A stretch of DNA of 64,000 nucleotides from Trichuris trichiura (Eukaryota; Nematoda; Enoplea; Trichinellida; Trichuridae), in the NCBI GenBank assembly GCA_037903355.1, contig JBAJFE010000023.1, positions 620,001 to 684,000 of the forward strand. Direction: 5' to 3'. Position 1 is the first letter of the stretch. The number at the start of each line of letters is the position of its first letter. The position numbers and the translations under genes were made by a program. Below the pieces are notes generated by a model. It was not told the DNA's origin, made no database searches, and saw only the letters and a list, made by a program, of their open reading frames with translations. This document shows, piece by piece, positions 33,582 to 47,259 of this stretch.

Positions 33582-36500
33582 GATGGAAAGTGGGCGTGAC
33601 TTATTTGCCGCGCTCTACCTCCTTCAAGCGGCTGCAGAGGTTGGTCGCCGACGATGACTTGACGGATCAATTTTTCACTGGCTGCCGCTTGAAATGACTC
33701 GCCGACCAGTTGGCCTGGCGGAAAATACCGTAAAACCAACGAAAAGTCTATAATCAAACTCTTCGTCCAACTACAACCTACCGTATCGTCATTCTGACAT
33801 CCAACGGAAGCGTGTTAAGCTGAGCGCCTCCACGCTTCACGGAAAGCTGGCGAAAAGTTTAAAAATTATTTTCCTAAAAAACAAAGCAAAGTAAACCTCT
33901 TCTGTTGTCACGAATCGGTGTAACAATTTGTCTAAGCAAAACTTGAGCAATTCATTCTCGCTTGCACGTAGAGCATTGTGCGATTTTACTTTTTTTTATT
34001 TCTCAGCATATTGGTAATCCAATGACGTCATGCTCAGTGAACAGCGCTTTGGTAGAGCCAAGATTTAACGCCTTTTTTTTATTCTTTGTTACCTCAAAGC
34101 GGCAAAAGGACATCCAGGTCGTGTGGCCTTATATGATGTCATTATTGACCCTACAGCTTGCTTATTTCAATTTTCAATCTGACCGAGTATTCCTGCAGGG
34201 ATAAAGTGGTCAAGTGACGAGACGTTGCTGATAAACTTTTGACGTCCACAAGATTATGATCGCCCAAAGGTGAAGAAGAGACCAAATAGCGTAGCGCGGA
34301 TCATCCGCTTTTTGCCGTCAGCTTTTTTCACCGCTATTTCAAAGGCCCTTTTTGAAAGACAACCAAACAAGGGACGGCTATCTTTACTTTTTGACAAAAA
34401 GACAAACAAGCATGTATACTGGGAGCAAAGGATGATTTCGCTTATTCAGCGCGTCACGTTTTGTGAATTATGCTCAGACGAAGTATGTAAAATTTGCATA
34501 TTAAAAAGAAATGATCATCCGGCTTTAAGAATATAGAAAAAACGTTGTAGAGGGTAAGAATGTGTTGGCGGCAAGTCGTTGTAAGCCTTTCTTGACTGCT
34601 GCCTGGTTAACAGGGTCGTAAAGTGACCGCGGGGAGTCAAACTTTTAAGTTCGTTTTATTGCGGTCACTTAAACGAAGTGCCTATCGTGGTTCGCTGTCG
34701 TACGACGACCCATATTTAACCCCCGTCGGCTTGCTTCAAAGAAATTTACGAACAATGGCATAACTGGCTACCAACTGTTCACCGTACATGCCGACAAAGG
34801 CGAAAGCAAATAGACACCTATTAACAATGCTTCGTCGATCAGGCCACCGTGATTGCGTTTGTTATTCCGCCTTTGAGAACCAGTTGCGATTCTCACTTCG
34901 TACAACGGTGATAATTCCTTGTCGAGCAGATTATCAGCAATCACTCGACCAACCTATTAGTGATGCAAAAGTGAAGAACTCTAAACGAAGCTCTTTAAGA
35001 CCATTTTAACCTTGGTGGTCAGCCAAAAGTGAATGGACCATTTTTTCTTCTTCAAGGCTACATTGACAATGACCGCATGCGATTGAAACTTTATTTCCGC
35101 ATAAAAAGCGCGCAAACTAATCGTCTTAGCATGGAGCTGTGCCATACAGCGCTGCTAAGCTCAAACGTTACCATTCGGCTAAGCTGGCTAAAATAAATGC
35201 ACAATTTGCATAAAATGCAAATTAGGCATGCGTAACCATGGGCGGTTTTAAGGTTAACTTAGCCGCTTGGCGGTAGGCTAATGGAATTTGGCCCCTTTTT
35301 TGAAGTGACCGCAGTTTGCCGCCCTTTAACAGCTGGTGAACTTTTTAGAAAAAAAACGGAAAACAATAAAATGAACAGCCATTTACCTGTCGGCCAATTG
35401 GCAAAGCAAAGCGGAGAGCGGAACAGAATTTCGGCTGACGTTTAGTGTTCGCCTGTTCGATTTGGAAAAGACGTTGACTGAGTAAGGCCGTCCGGCAGCC
35501 TTTTGGTCATCAGCAATGTTCAATAAAAGCATACCGTACATGGCTGCTCATTTTGTAGATAACAATCTGTTCATCGCCGTCGTAGTCGTAGTCGTTGTCA
35601 GGACGGGCGCTGATCTAATGAGCAGAATTTTCATCGAACGACACATAGAGTTCTTCTACGATGAGGAACAGATGTTGCGGACAAATGCCATTGACATAGG
35701 CGTTAAGCCTAACGCTGAGGTGCCAAACGCAATAGGACAAAAGTTACGCATACGCGTTTTCAATTCAATGCGTTGAAGCAATTTCAAAAAACACCGTACG
35801 CCTGATTAAACTGGGGCAGATATGAATATGCAAATTTTAGATTTATTATCTTTTCAAAAAATAAATACTATTGGCTAAATAAACTTGGTGAGCTTTTGTA
35901 AGACCGTATAAGGTAAAGCCCAGGATTGTCAGTTGGGACTTACGAGCGGGAAAGAAAAAATATAATGCCAAAAGTGGCGGGAGCGTGAAAAAGATGCGTT
36001 GAAGATTTTTGTAAGCTATAAATCCATTTTAAATGGGAACGACATTGTCTAACCATTTTAGGGCCCAAAGCAGCTCATTATGGGCGGCGAGTTTACGAAA
36101 CGTAAACAGTGTTGAAAAATGTATTCTTTACGATAATAACAACATGCCGCCAAAGCTGCATTTCGAAATGGCCTTGCCGCCGTGACGACAAACAGACGTA
36201 AGTTGTACGGGTGGATACGCAATGACTAAAATGCGAAAGGACATCGCTTATCAGGCAGATGGGCTCACCGTATATCTTAAGCGCGCTTTCATTTTTCCTG
36301 TTCCTAACGTGCATCCACACGATGGACAAGAAAATCAATAAATAGATTCTCATCCTTCGTTACTTTAAGCAAGCAAACGAGGGGCCGATAAGGCTTTTTA
36401 AAAAATTTCAAAAACACGACATTTACATATACTGTGGCGGGAAGAACGGCGAGCTTGGCTGATCACAAAAAAGCGTAGCAAGCAGTCTGAAGCAATTACT

Positions 36501-39500
36501 TAAAAGTAGCCAACGAATCAGTCTATGCAATGAGATCTTTGAAATTTTGACTTTACAATCATTCTTGCGAACTAGATGTTGGCATCTAATGGCAAAAGCT
36601 GAAACTGCTTTCACTTTTACAATAATTCAGCTTTTGAGATCGTTACGCCATAGCGATATTAAGTCATCGATTTAAAGTGAGTACATATTAAATAAGTGTC
36701 ATTTTTTAATCACGAAATGGCTTTGTTCAGCGGTATACCAGAATTTTGAAGATGTGACAGTCTTTCTCCAACCTCGTAACGCAAAGGCGGCACGAGCTGA
36801 TTTTGTGGTTTTACTTTACGTATGTAGATAATGCAATATGGTATGAAACATTTGGCTCAAAAAGAATGGATTGGAATAACATCTACCACGTATGAATGCA
36901 TAATTAGGATAAGCAGCCCAATGGGCATACGGTTATAATCGCTGCTCTGCTGCCTTCATTGCCATCCGGAAGCTGTCAAGCAAACAAGTTTGCACGATGC
37001 TTTTCGTACGCATTACTTTCTGCCGCCCTCAAATTCGTTTCATTCTTGTCATTGGAAACTTTGCATTCCATCGTATAGATGAGAGATAAACAATTTGAAC
37101 AAACTGAAAAGAGTTTGAGCCGGCGGCAGCGGCACATAATTACCTTCCGATATTTACAAAATGTTTTTCGTCTTTGTATGTTCTTTGATTCAACTGGCAA
37201 TAATCCGGCAGAAAATTATAAAGTTTTTATTAGCATAAGAAAAGCAAAAAATTTACCGTTGGATAACGTGATTTCATTTCCGCATACACATCCTTTTTTT
37301 CAGCTTCAGAAAAGAACCGTACGCTGAATGAGCGCACTATTTCAAGCCGTAATTGATGACGCAGAGCGTATGCAAATTTTAAGCGAGACATCTCATTGTT
37401 AATTGATTTTCAATGACGCTCATTGACGTAAGCAGTTTTATTTTACTACCGTCACAACTACAAACTGTCGTTGTTGTATGACAGTGAAAAAAAATTTAAA
37501 AAAAGTTTATTTGGTACAACAACTTACTTATATCAAAGACTTATCATAAACTAAGCGAATATTTTTGTCATATTTCTCAAGAGTATATTGCATAAGCATT
37601 ACAAAATTGTTTTATCACTCCAGGATGATGCCATCATACTAATACGAGGGTTCATAACGTCAATGTTCATTGTTTAAAGGAAAAATGTTGCATTCACATC
37701 TGTTTCAACAACGCTTTACCAAAAAGCTTTTTGTCATTTCAGAAAGCTGTCATTACTGCCGACGTTTCGCGCCTAAAAGCTGAAAGCTTTGTACGCCTTC
37801 TATACGCTGAAAGTTCTATGGTTTGTCAAGTATTAGCTTAGAAAACAACACTCAGCTATGTTTGTAATATTAATACGCGGCATAGCAGACAGTACGCTTC
37901 ATTTTTATTTATGCAAACCTTTTTTAAGCTATTTGAACTAGCGTCGTCATCTTCTAGTTACAATACTTACTGCAAAGAAAAGCACTGAGCCTATTTTGAT
38001 AATTACGAAATCGTACTAGGAAAATTAAGCTTTTTTTAAAGCTGCTTTACTTGTCAAACTTTCCCGCTAATTTTCCGGTACGAAAAATTAATCTAATTTT
38101 TAAGAATAGCCTTATTTGGAAAAGAAAAGTGGCTAATCAAAATTTCACCCTTACAATCGATACGCGTGAAAGCGGCTTTCAATGTTTGTTCATACTATTC
38201 GGCTTTGTGAGCATATTGGCTTGTAGTTTGTTGAAAAGTAGAGAGCTCATATTGGGCAGGCGCAATGACAGCTTTTTTGGGCGGCTGCTGCTTACATTTG
38301 AAAAGCAACGAATTGTTCATCCATCATTGATAAGTTGATGCATCTTAATCGCGCAAGCTTCTTTGGATAGCCGAATAGTGCTCCATTTTTGCTTTTCGAG
38401 CGAAAATAAAGGCAGCTGAAATTCGTAACGCTCTTATCGGTCGGTTGATCGGGCGCGCGCGGGCTGAAAAATCACTTGTTGAATTATGGACCTTACACTT
38501 GCTAGTCAGCCCTTTTTGCCCCGCTTATTCCCAGTGTTGTCGTGCAGCGCTGAGTTGGGACACTTTGAAAAACGGCGTCACCAATTCTTCAAAATAACCT
38601 TCAAACATTTCCAAACCCAACTGCCAATGCCGCGCAGCGCTAAAACAGCATTGGCATCCTCCAACTTTGATGACGTCATCTTTCGTCGATGCCCTTATCC
38701 CGAATCAGTTTTCTTGAACATATACAGAAAAAAAATAGAATGGATAACAAAAGAGGAAAGGGATGCTACTGGGTCCTTTTGTGTCATATATTCCGACGCG
38801 GCAAAAATAAAGCACTACATAATATGAATTTCAAATAAATTTTTGATTTTGCTCTTCAGATGTACGCGAAGAACAGCAAAGCGGCTGATCACTTTACAGA
38901 CATTGGTGCTGAGAAGGTGAGGAGATCGACTCATCATGGGCAATTTAAAACAAATGTTCATCTCGGGAGAGAAACTAAGGAAAAGTATGCATTCGTGATG
39001 GCATTAGGCCCCTTTCAGTGAAGAATGGAAAATCGATCGTACGCTGAAAGCAAAACCCGATTGGCTGACAAACATTTGCGTATATTCTGTACATGACAGG
39101 CAAAGAAGAGCATATTTAGGCGTCAACGACTTTCTTGCTTCGTCGTCATCGTCAAGATTAAAGCAATGCCGTAAAGTAGTCCGCATATTTGTCACCAATT
39201 TAATCTTTTGAGAGACGACTTCAACTGAGCTTACTGAGCAGCGATGATGATGGGCGATTGAAGTTATAAAGTCGATTAAAGAGATGAAATCCGTTCACAT
39301 GTGCGATTAAAGATAAGATCTGTTATCTCACCGAATGACTTCAAGTTGTGTCAGTCTGTTTTATTGACAACGAATCAAAGACATCCAATGGACTAATGCC
39401 TCACTGACTTCAATGACTTATTCGTTTAATGGTTGCGACCGTTGACCATATGGTCGATTGGTTCTTATCAGTTGGTGGCCCAACACATTGCCAACAGTGA

Positions 39501-40797
39501 GTTGGTCTCTAAGCTGTTTACTCAGCATGAGCTTATCTGCATAATTCCTTTCTTGATTTCTTCTTATCCCTTTTATACCTTTACAAATCGACGCTTTGCG
39601 CGACCACTTTATGGGCGCAAATATTTTCGCCGTTGACACGTTGTGGCGCGCGCGTTGATTTTGCGATTGTAATCTTGCACGTTCAACAGTGCGTTGCGCG
39701 CCCGATGCCCAAGGATTTTTGATTGAAAAAGCTATGAAGTGAATAATTTTTCGCTGCCGACATTTTATCTCTGCTGCTTCGTCGTCGTCGTCGTCGTTAT
39801 CCAATGCGGGATGGCCTTTCGTTTTGACACGGTTCATCTTGTAAATGGTTCGATTCATCAGCGTTTTATTTTCTTCACTATCTCTGCTTATCGGTTTCAA
39901 TAGGCCAAGACTGTTCCCTGGTTGAATGGTCATTTGAAAAACGCTTCTTCGCACACACCGCAATTGCTTCAATGAGCAATGCTTTCCAAAGGCCGCTCGT
40001 CGCTCATTTCAGTTATGGCTACCGACGGCTAATTTCGGCGAGCAAAATTTCTTGTATAGTTTTCACCAAAGCAAAGAAGGGAAGCGACTTTTAAAACTTT
40101 CACTCAGCCCGTCTTACCTTCAGCCGCATAGCATTTATGCAAATTAAGCAACTTTTCCACTAATGAAAAAGCGCTACGCAAACGAGTTGAAGCGAGTCGG
40201 CAAGCTGGCAAATTTTTCCGACCGTAAATGGAAAGTGAAAAATACCTTTAACGCGCGTACAAAATATTGACCTATTTGCTAAGGCGGCATCCCGAAACAA
40301 AGTTGGTTTTCGCTTAAGAAAACATGCTACAAGATTTACGCATGCACCCATGAAAACTACGCTCTTTATGCTTTAAAGCTTTCAGCTCACAAATGAAGCT
40401 TTACAAACAACCAACGTCTATATATTTCTTTTCTTAGTGTTACAACGATAGCTCTTATAGCTTTTTGGAAAAACCGCTGCGTAAGATTAATTTAAATATA
40501 CTAATTTATTCAAAAAATTGAATAATACCTCGTAAGAAGACTGCAGAAGAATGAACAAAGCCATTTCGACAAATCTTTCCTTCTAACGCTATGTGTATTG
40601 CAAAGACAGGCCGCTGTACCTGCAATGATATGACGAAAACATGCTTTAATGCGTGATAAGCACTACTATTAAAATTTTGAGCGCTACCGATAAAGCTGCC
40701 CGTAAAAGGAAATCAGCGTAAGCAGCAAGGCTCAAGCTCTGCTTATCTGCCTTTTAGAAGGCGTAATGCAAGAGATTGCGCACCGCAATATGCAAAT
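31168..40797. promoter_or_regulatory. Cluster of octamer (ATGCAAAT/ATTTGCAT) motifs in and upstream of tbx20
   Basis: Exact octamers lie at 31168, 31479, 32239, 32796 and 32926 (intron 2), and 34492, 35204, 35215, 35828, 37370, 40137 and 40790 (upstream). That is 12 in about 9.6 kb, where roughly one would be expected by base composition. ATGCAAAT is the classic POU-domain binding site. The pair at 35204-35222 is inverted with a 3-bp gap. The motif is also above expectation elsewhere in the window, so part of the signal may be a genome-wide word bias. Confidence 0.4.
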
Positions 40798-42982
40798 TAA
40801 ATCAGTGTAGAAATATTGTTCTATTTGAAAGGTTATGAGGCTATCCAACGAAAGGATATGCAACGTATAATTCCCAACACTTTACTGTAAAGGTGTGTTG
40901 ACAGGATGATAAAAAGCATTATATGCTTTGGTAAGGCAACTGCTTGAGAGCAAGTCATACAGCCTACGCTTTCCTTGTTTCAATGAGCTTATAAGGGTAG
41001 TACGGTAGCTTCTCTGCAGTATGTAGCAGTTGCAATTAAAATTTTACGTTTCTTTGAGAATTCATCTAAATGAACCATTGGCACTGCAAGCAATTGTAAC
41101 TAAAAAGGAATAACCGCTTGCTCAAATCTTTACATGAACAACAATGCCTGTCTAAAGCGGCAAAATGCTCGGAGAATCAGCTCGCATCAGAAAAGCTAAT
41201 TAAAGGAGAGCGGCAAACGCCAAAAACGTTTTTAATAAAAAAATCGAATAAATAGTCGTCACAATGTCGATGTTTCGAACGCGGAATTAATTGCTCTGAA
41301 CATTACGTCAAATCTCAAGCGATTTTTGCAGCTACGCATTTTTTTACTAAATTTTAAGCGTTAGGAAAAAGTTGAAAACGATTCTAACACGTTTCCGACA
41401 AGTTAATTACAATGTTATTATGATTAGCATGTTAGCATAACACGAAGTGCCAACTTCAACTTAAAAAGTGCAATAATTGCTTAAATGAAGTTTGGCTTCA
41501 TTTATAAAAAAAACGATTCAGTTTTATGATCATGAACAAGCAAACGATGCTCTGTTTGGTTAATGCATTCATAATCTTCCAAGGCTGAGTCTTCTTTGTG
41601 GTGTCGCATCAAAGGCGTTATTTTGACGACGAGCCTTCCCGGTATGTGCTCAGATTTTTAATGACCTATCATTAAGCAAAAAAAATGAGCGTATGCGAGA
41701 AGCTTCTCCATCAATGAGTTGCCAATTGCGCTGTCAATTTTACGGTTATAAAAGGCACAAAACTTTGAGAATTTCGTCTCTTGCAAATGGCAGTGGATTG
41801 ATTTCTGCTTATCGTGCTGACTGGAATGGCCAGAAATTTTCAAATTCCTCTTTTTTTTCCACCGATTAAAGAGACCATCAATTGTTTGTATATAGGGCTC
41901 AGCTTTTCTCTTTTTGTGTTATTCGTATAGCAAAATACTAATTGTGCCAACTTTTTTTGCTGTTCTATTTCCTTTTGCGTTCCAGTAAACAAGAAGTAGG
42001 AGAAAATTTATACATTACTAACAAGAACCTAACTTTTCTTTTTTTCTTACTGTAATCTATTTCTCACGGACAATTTAAGGGTATTATTGATCAAACAGCG
42101 ATCCAAAATTAATGTAGGCATTTTTCTTGTTGAATATAGATTCGGAGGTCTTCTAGTTGAGTATTAATTGAAAAGACAGTTCCAGACAATGCAGTATCAG
42201 CCGAAGAGACCTTTTGCGCAAGTATGCATAACAGTCAGCAATGTATTTTCAACAGATGCCACGCGAATTAATGGGCAGCTTTTAAGGCATGCAAAAAGTT
42301 TAAAAAATTAAAAACGATATCTAGAAAACGCTCCCTGTTTTTTCCTAGTGTCCAATAGCTTATGCACGTCACAGAAACGCGCGCAAGCTACTTCAATATT
42401 CTAAATTTCAGGCTTACAAACCATAGAAAACTCTACGCAGTGCCAGAAGTAGCCTATACTCAAATTGCTTGTTTATCCTAATACTTAACGGATAAAAATA
42501 AATACGGATTCGTCATGCATTGCAAAGGTTAGAACAAATAGAAGGAAAAATGCAACTAAGCCTTACTTACCTGAGTATCAAATACGGGCGTACGGTACAA
42601 AAGAATTACCAAACATAAATATACCTAAAATAAAGGCATTGTTGAACTATTAGAAAGAAAGCTAAGCGCGTTACGACGCTATTGGGTTTTAAAATTAAGC
42701 TTGCGCATAGCCTACCGCCGAAAAACTACGCTCGAGGTCGACATTGGGCTAGTCGGTATTTCGCAATCGCGCGCGCAGTATTTCGCGCGAAAAATTTACA
42801 TTTTAACTCTGTAAAAAAGGCTGATTTTTCCGACTTGGCAAAGGGCGAACAAACGACAAAAAAGAAGCCTGAAAACACGTTAAACTCTGTGTATCGTCAA
42901 ATAAGGATTCGCAGGTTCAATTGAAATTAGACTACCGTCAATAGATGCGTGCTCGCTTGGTCTAATTGCTGGCGTTGCAAGG
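33582..42982. other. 9.4-kb intergenic region between divergent tbx20 and hnRNP genes
   Basis: No gene is supported. Isolated open frames (35516-35776 plus, 38486-38827 plus, 39418-39972 minus) lack splice partners and known domains. The region has many short homopolymers, octamer motifs and a small inverted repeat at 34619-34672 (AAAGTGACCGC mirrored by GCGGTCACTT). Its position upstream of a developmental transcription factor makes a cis-regulatory role likely. Confidence 0.5.
39418..39972 (-). CDS. Isolated 184-codon open frame, doubtful
   Basis: This is the longest uninterrupted frame in the intergenic block. The protein is basic and hydrophilic with one acidic run (DNDDDDDEAAE) that comes from a CGT-type trinucleotide repeat at about 39780-39799. 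There is no domain, signal peptide or membrane segment. It could be a lineage-specific gene or chance. Confidence 0.2.
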   Translation of the reverse strand: MKQLRCVRRSVFQMTIQPGNSLGLLKPISRDSEENKTLMNRTIYKMNRVKTKGHPALDNDDDDDEAAEIKCRQRKIIHFIAFSIKNPWASGAQRTVERARLQSQNQRARHNVSTAKIFAPIKWSRKASICKGIKGIRRNQERNYADKLMLSKQLRDQLTVGNVLGHQLIRTNRPYGQRSQPLNE

Positions 42983-45900
42983 ATGTCCGATGTAGCTGTT
43001 GAGATTGTAGAAGAGCAGCCAAGCGCTCCAACCGACACTATTAGCGAAGAGACCGTTTTGAATTCGGTCGAAAATGAGCAGAGCTCGCCGGCGGCCGATG
43101 TTTCCGCCGAAGCAACAGCTTCCTCTTGGGACTCCAATACGGAGCAAGCGGACAAGGCTGACGACAACGACGATCTGCAGACTTTGGTTGGCAAGCATAT
43201 TGATAAAAGTGTCGCCGAACATATGGTCACCTTGTTCAAAGCGGGTAAACTTTTGACCATTTTGTTGCGCCTTTCGATTTTCCCCTCTTACGCTTACAGG
43301 CATTGTCAAATTGGCCGATCTGGACGAACGTACGTTGGAATTCATTGTTGGGATGCGTCCCGAACACTCGTGCTATGTTCTAAAACAGTTTGGCGAAATG
43401 AGTTTGTATGGCGTAAAAAATCGCGCCGCTTACCTGAGCGCGTTATTGAAACATTTCCGCGATCGTGTAAAAGCTTTCGGCGTGGAAGCATCCTTAGGCC
43501 GTCCAATGGTTTCTGGTCCTAAAGAAGAAGATGTGAAGGTACCTTCGGGCGGCATAGTCGCCTACCGGAAAAAAAACCAACTTTTCTTCTCACTATTTAT
43601 CATTTAGGCTTTAATCGAACGTACGGAATATCCTTTGGAAGTTACCATTGGTCAGCGCAAGTACGGAGGGCCTCCTCCCGATTACGACGGGCCTATTCCA
43701 GGCGCTGGTTGCGAGGTGGGTCAAATTCGTTAACTTCTACTCTTTATCACATCTTTTCACGGGTCCCCTTTTCGATCAAGATTTATGTTGGCAAAATTCC
43801 GAGAACCGTTTTCGAAACGGAACTTGTTCCCTTATTCGAACAGTGCGGCAAATTATACGATGTACGCGTAATGATGGATCCAGTTAGCGGTACCGGGAAG
43901 GGCTATGCCTTTGTTACCTTCATGGACCGTACGGCAGCCGCAGCGGCGGCCAAAAAGGTTCGCTTTTTTTTAAATCAATTTTTCGTCATCATATTCGAGA
44001 TGCAACTTCTTTTCCAAGCTGTCTCTAGAGACGACCTCAGAGGTTTTTTTTTAAAAATTACCAATTTCGCTTAGTGGCATCTACATGTATATATATATAC
44101 GTATATATATGTATATTTCTTTTCACTTGTACGGCTTGGAATACTTTAGATGCTTGACGATATTCTTAATTGCAAATTGGTTGGGTACATTGAATGGACC
44201 AACACACACTGTCCTCACATTTCATCGGGTTCAGTTTTTGTTTTCAGACTCCTTGCAACCATGTGTGTGTCATGTTCACGCATTGCCATCTTGTTGTTGT
44301 TGGAGAGATTTTTCAGCTCTTCTTCAGTGGTTTTTTCTTTCCTTCTTTGAAATTTTTTCCGTCGCCTTAATTTTTCCCGGTGCTCTTTGCTTGCTTTCAG
44401 ACTATCGCGTGCCTCGTAGAAAAAACTTTCGTATTCAGACTGGTTCTCCATTTTATAGTTTGAAGGCTACGAAATTAAGCCTGGAAAGCGTTTGCGCGTT
44501 AACGTCTCTGTTGCCAACACCCGTTTATTTGTCGGGAATATTCCTAAAAGCAAAGGAAAAGAGGAAATACTGGAAGAATTTTCAAAAGTTGCAGGTACAC
44601 TAATCGTTGCCGCCAGAAAGGAACGCCCTCGTTCCTTTCTCTCCCCTTCTCTCTCTCTCTCCCTCTCTCTCTCTCTGTCTCTCTTTCTCATTAAGTTGCC
44701 GGCTTAAGAATATCCACCCGCTCCGGTGCTTCTTCTATATTCTATATCTAATTGGCCCAATACTCTCATTGATACATTACGCTTCTTTTTAATTTATGCC
44801 ATTTTATTTGCCAGGTGTAACCAACATTGTCGATGTTGTCATGTACTCCTATCCAAATGATCCTGTAAACAAGAAGAATCGCGGCTTTTGTTTTCTCGAC
44901 TTTGTCGACCACAAATCAGCCTCGCAGGCCAAGCGTCGCTTGGGCAATTCCCGCTTTCGTCCGTGGAATATGGAAGTGGTCATCGAGTGGGCCGAAACGC
45001 AAGATCTGCTTGCCGAACTGGACGACAGCAAGGTTCGGACATACGGTTGATTTTGCGGCGCTCCAAGTGCTGTATGCTTTTTGTTTTTTGCAGAACAAAA
45101 CCTTGTATATCCGCCCGGTCAAAGAGTCCATCACCGAGGATATACTTAAGGAAGAATTTTCCAAATACGGAAACGTCGAACGCGTTAAGCGTATTAAAGA
45201 CTACGCTTTTGTCCATTTCTCGGAACGCGACGAAGCCGTGAAGGTTTATTGCCAAATTCTGTTTCCTCCCGTCGCTATTTTCTCCTCTTTTTTTTGTATA
45301 GGCAATGGAAAATATGAAAGGACACGAACTTGACGGCGTTCCATGCGAGATATCGTTTGCAAAGCCGGCTACGGAAAAGACGAAAAGAAAGAAGGATGGT
45401 CCAATGATGCGTTCCAATCCTGTAGGCGAGTTGCATCGCGTCGAACCGTTCATTCGTCCATTCGAAAGGCCCAGTTTTCGCCCTCGACCTCAATCCATTT
45501 TTTCGGGTACTTATATTGTTGTTGTACCTGAACATCCTTTTTTCCTACTGTAGTTATGTTAATTTAAGGCTTTTCTCCTAACCAGCCAGTGGGCAGCGGT
45601 TTTGGTAATGTATTCATGAGCGGATACGAGGCTGGCCAGTACAATGACGCATGCAGAGTGCCAATGTACGGAACTCAGCCGATGCACGGCCGACCATTTA
45701 TGCTGCATACGCCCCCTAGCGTACCAATGAACAATGATATGCGATTCCGCAGCGTAAGTTGAAAAGATCAATGTTGAATAATGCTTTATCAATGGTGCGT
45801 ATTGATTTTTTCCAGCCAATGGGACCCCCTTTTGGTGGACCCAATATGCCAGGGTGTTTTCCTCGACCCGGAATAGCTGTTGGCCCAATGAGAGCGTCAG

Positions 45901-46016
45901 GCGGCCCGTTGAACATGCGCGGTTCCGGTGGTCGCGGCTTTAAGCGTAAAATGCCCGTAACCAGTCCGTCAAGCGGTTCGAAAAGGCGCGACTGGTCCTA
46001 CGCCAAGCGCTATTGA
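42983..46016 (+). CDS. hrp-2: hnRNP Q/R (SYNCRIP-like) RNA-binding protein
   Basis: Ten exons join in phase into 619 aa: 42983-43244, 43300-43538, 43608-43715, 43781-43957, 44459-44594, 44815-45032, 45094-45243, 45302-45506, 45590-45753 and 45816-46016 (TGA). An acidic N-terminus (about 1-70) is followed by the helical NURR domain (about 75-170), [14 protein letters not shown], then three RRMs: about 204-280 ([16 protein letters not shown]), 283-360 ([18 protein letters not shown]) and 383-450 ([14 protein letters not shown]). The tail is Gly/Pro/Met-rich with basic patches, ending [11 protein letters not shown]. Order and motifs are those of hnRNP R/Q, which act in splicing, mRNA stability and localisation; C. 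elegans hrp-2 is the likely counterpart. The usual RGG-dense tail is reduced. It converges on the MPPED-like gene. Confidence 0.96.
44087..44117. repeat. TA-rich microsatellite in hnRNP intron 4
   Basis: Runs of TATATATA interrupted by CG and TG lie in the 501-bp intron between exons 4 and 5 of the hnRNP gene. Confidence 0.8.
44641..44690. repeat. (CT)n microsatellite in hnRNP intron 5
   Basis: About 50 bp of CTCTCT with occasional C and T inserts lie upstream of the exon 6 acceptor at 44814. The pyrimidine-rich context may affect splice-factor binding, but that is speculation. Confidence 0.85.
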
Positions 46017-46579
46017 CGTTAGCGTTTCAATTTATAAATAACCCAACAAACGTTTTTCTTCCATTTCACGCTCATCACTTTAGACCACAAGTGACACTAT
46101 ACTATTGCTATTGTCTTCTTTTTATCCCTTTCCTTCCCCTCCCACGTATGGTGCAACCGTTTGAAGAGACGAAGGTTTTCAACTATTAATACAATACTAT
46201 CGAGGATATTATTCAAAGTAAACGTGTATGTAGATAAAGCATTTAAAACCATTTCCATTATTTTTTTATTTATTTAAAAAAGCGCGTCCGTCGGTAGTCA
46301 AGTCGCCTGGCAATCGACTGTCCAGTAAGTTGACTGGTAGCAAAAGGATGCGCAGGTTTTAGAAAATTTGAATTTCGCTTCCAGTAGCTTCTTTTTTCGT
46401 TGTCGTATTAGCGGAAAAAGACTTTGACTTTTAGGCGGCTATCCAAAAAAAAAAATGAATGTCGCGCTGATTGGCTTGAATGATGTACTTACTGTTTTAA
46501 TTTCCCTGCAACACAATCGCATAGTTGTCTTCACGCATGATTAGCTGGATGATTATTCAAAAAGAAAGCTGGATAGAAC

Positions 46580-47021
46580 TTAGTTGAATGAGAAGTAAAC
46601 AGGTCGTCCATGTTCGTCGGATTGGAAGTAGGCGTGCGCGCTCGTCTTGTGTTGGACAACGTTGGTTATTTCGTCGTGCGGGGACAGCTCGCCGGCTCCT
46701 TCGATGTACATTTGCTCCGCAGAGGCGTCCCTCCGTGGTTGCGTATATTTGTACGCGCTATCCAATTTGAAGTCGAAAATGACGGCTTCATTTTTAGGAT
46801 TCATTTTTGAATCGCAGATGCAGCAGTTGATAAATTGCGTTGTTCCGTTCGTGTAGCGGCCGTATCCCCGAGCGGTTTGTCCAAAAATGTGGAACTTCGG
46901 TTGTACTCGATTGACAACCGACTGTAAGAGCTCAGCGCATCCGCTGCGCACTCCATTTTCCTTCACGTCGCCGTAACCTGCAAAAAATGCATGTTTGATC
47001 GTTGCGTAAAAAGGTATGCGC

Positions 47022-47069
<48 letters not shown>

Positions 47070-47216
47070 TAAAACCTCCATAAGTTGACCACCCAAGGGA
47101 CCGGAAAAAACTGGTCAACATAGGAGGCTGTGGGTATATTATATTATTAACGTACGGACCAACCAAGTGGTCAAAATTCGGTCAACTTAGGGAGGTGGGC
47201 AACTTCGGAGGTTCTA

Positions 47217-47259
<43 letters not shown>

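Noticed and set aside
46588..46856. Plus-strand open frames over the last MPPED-like exon
   Set aside because: They are antisense shadows of a conserved coding exon.
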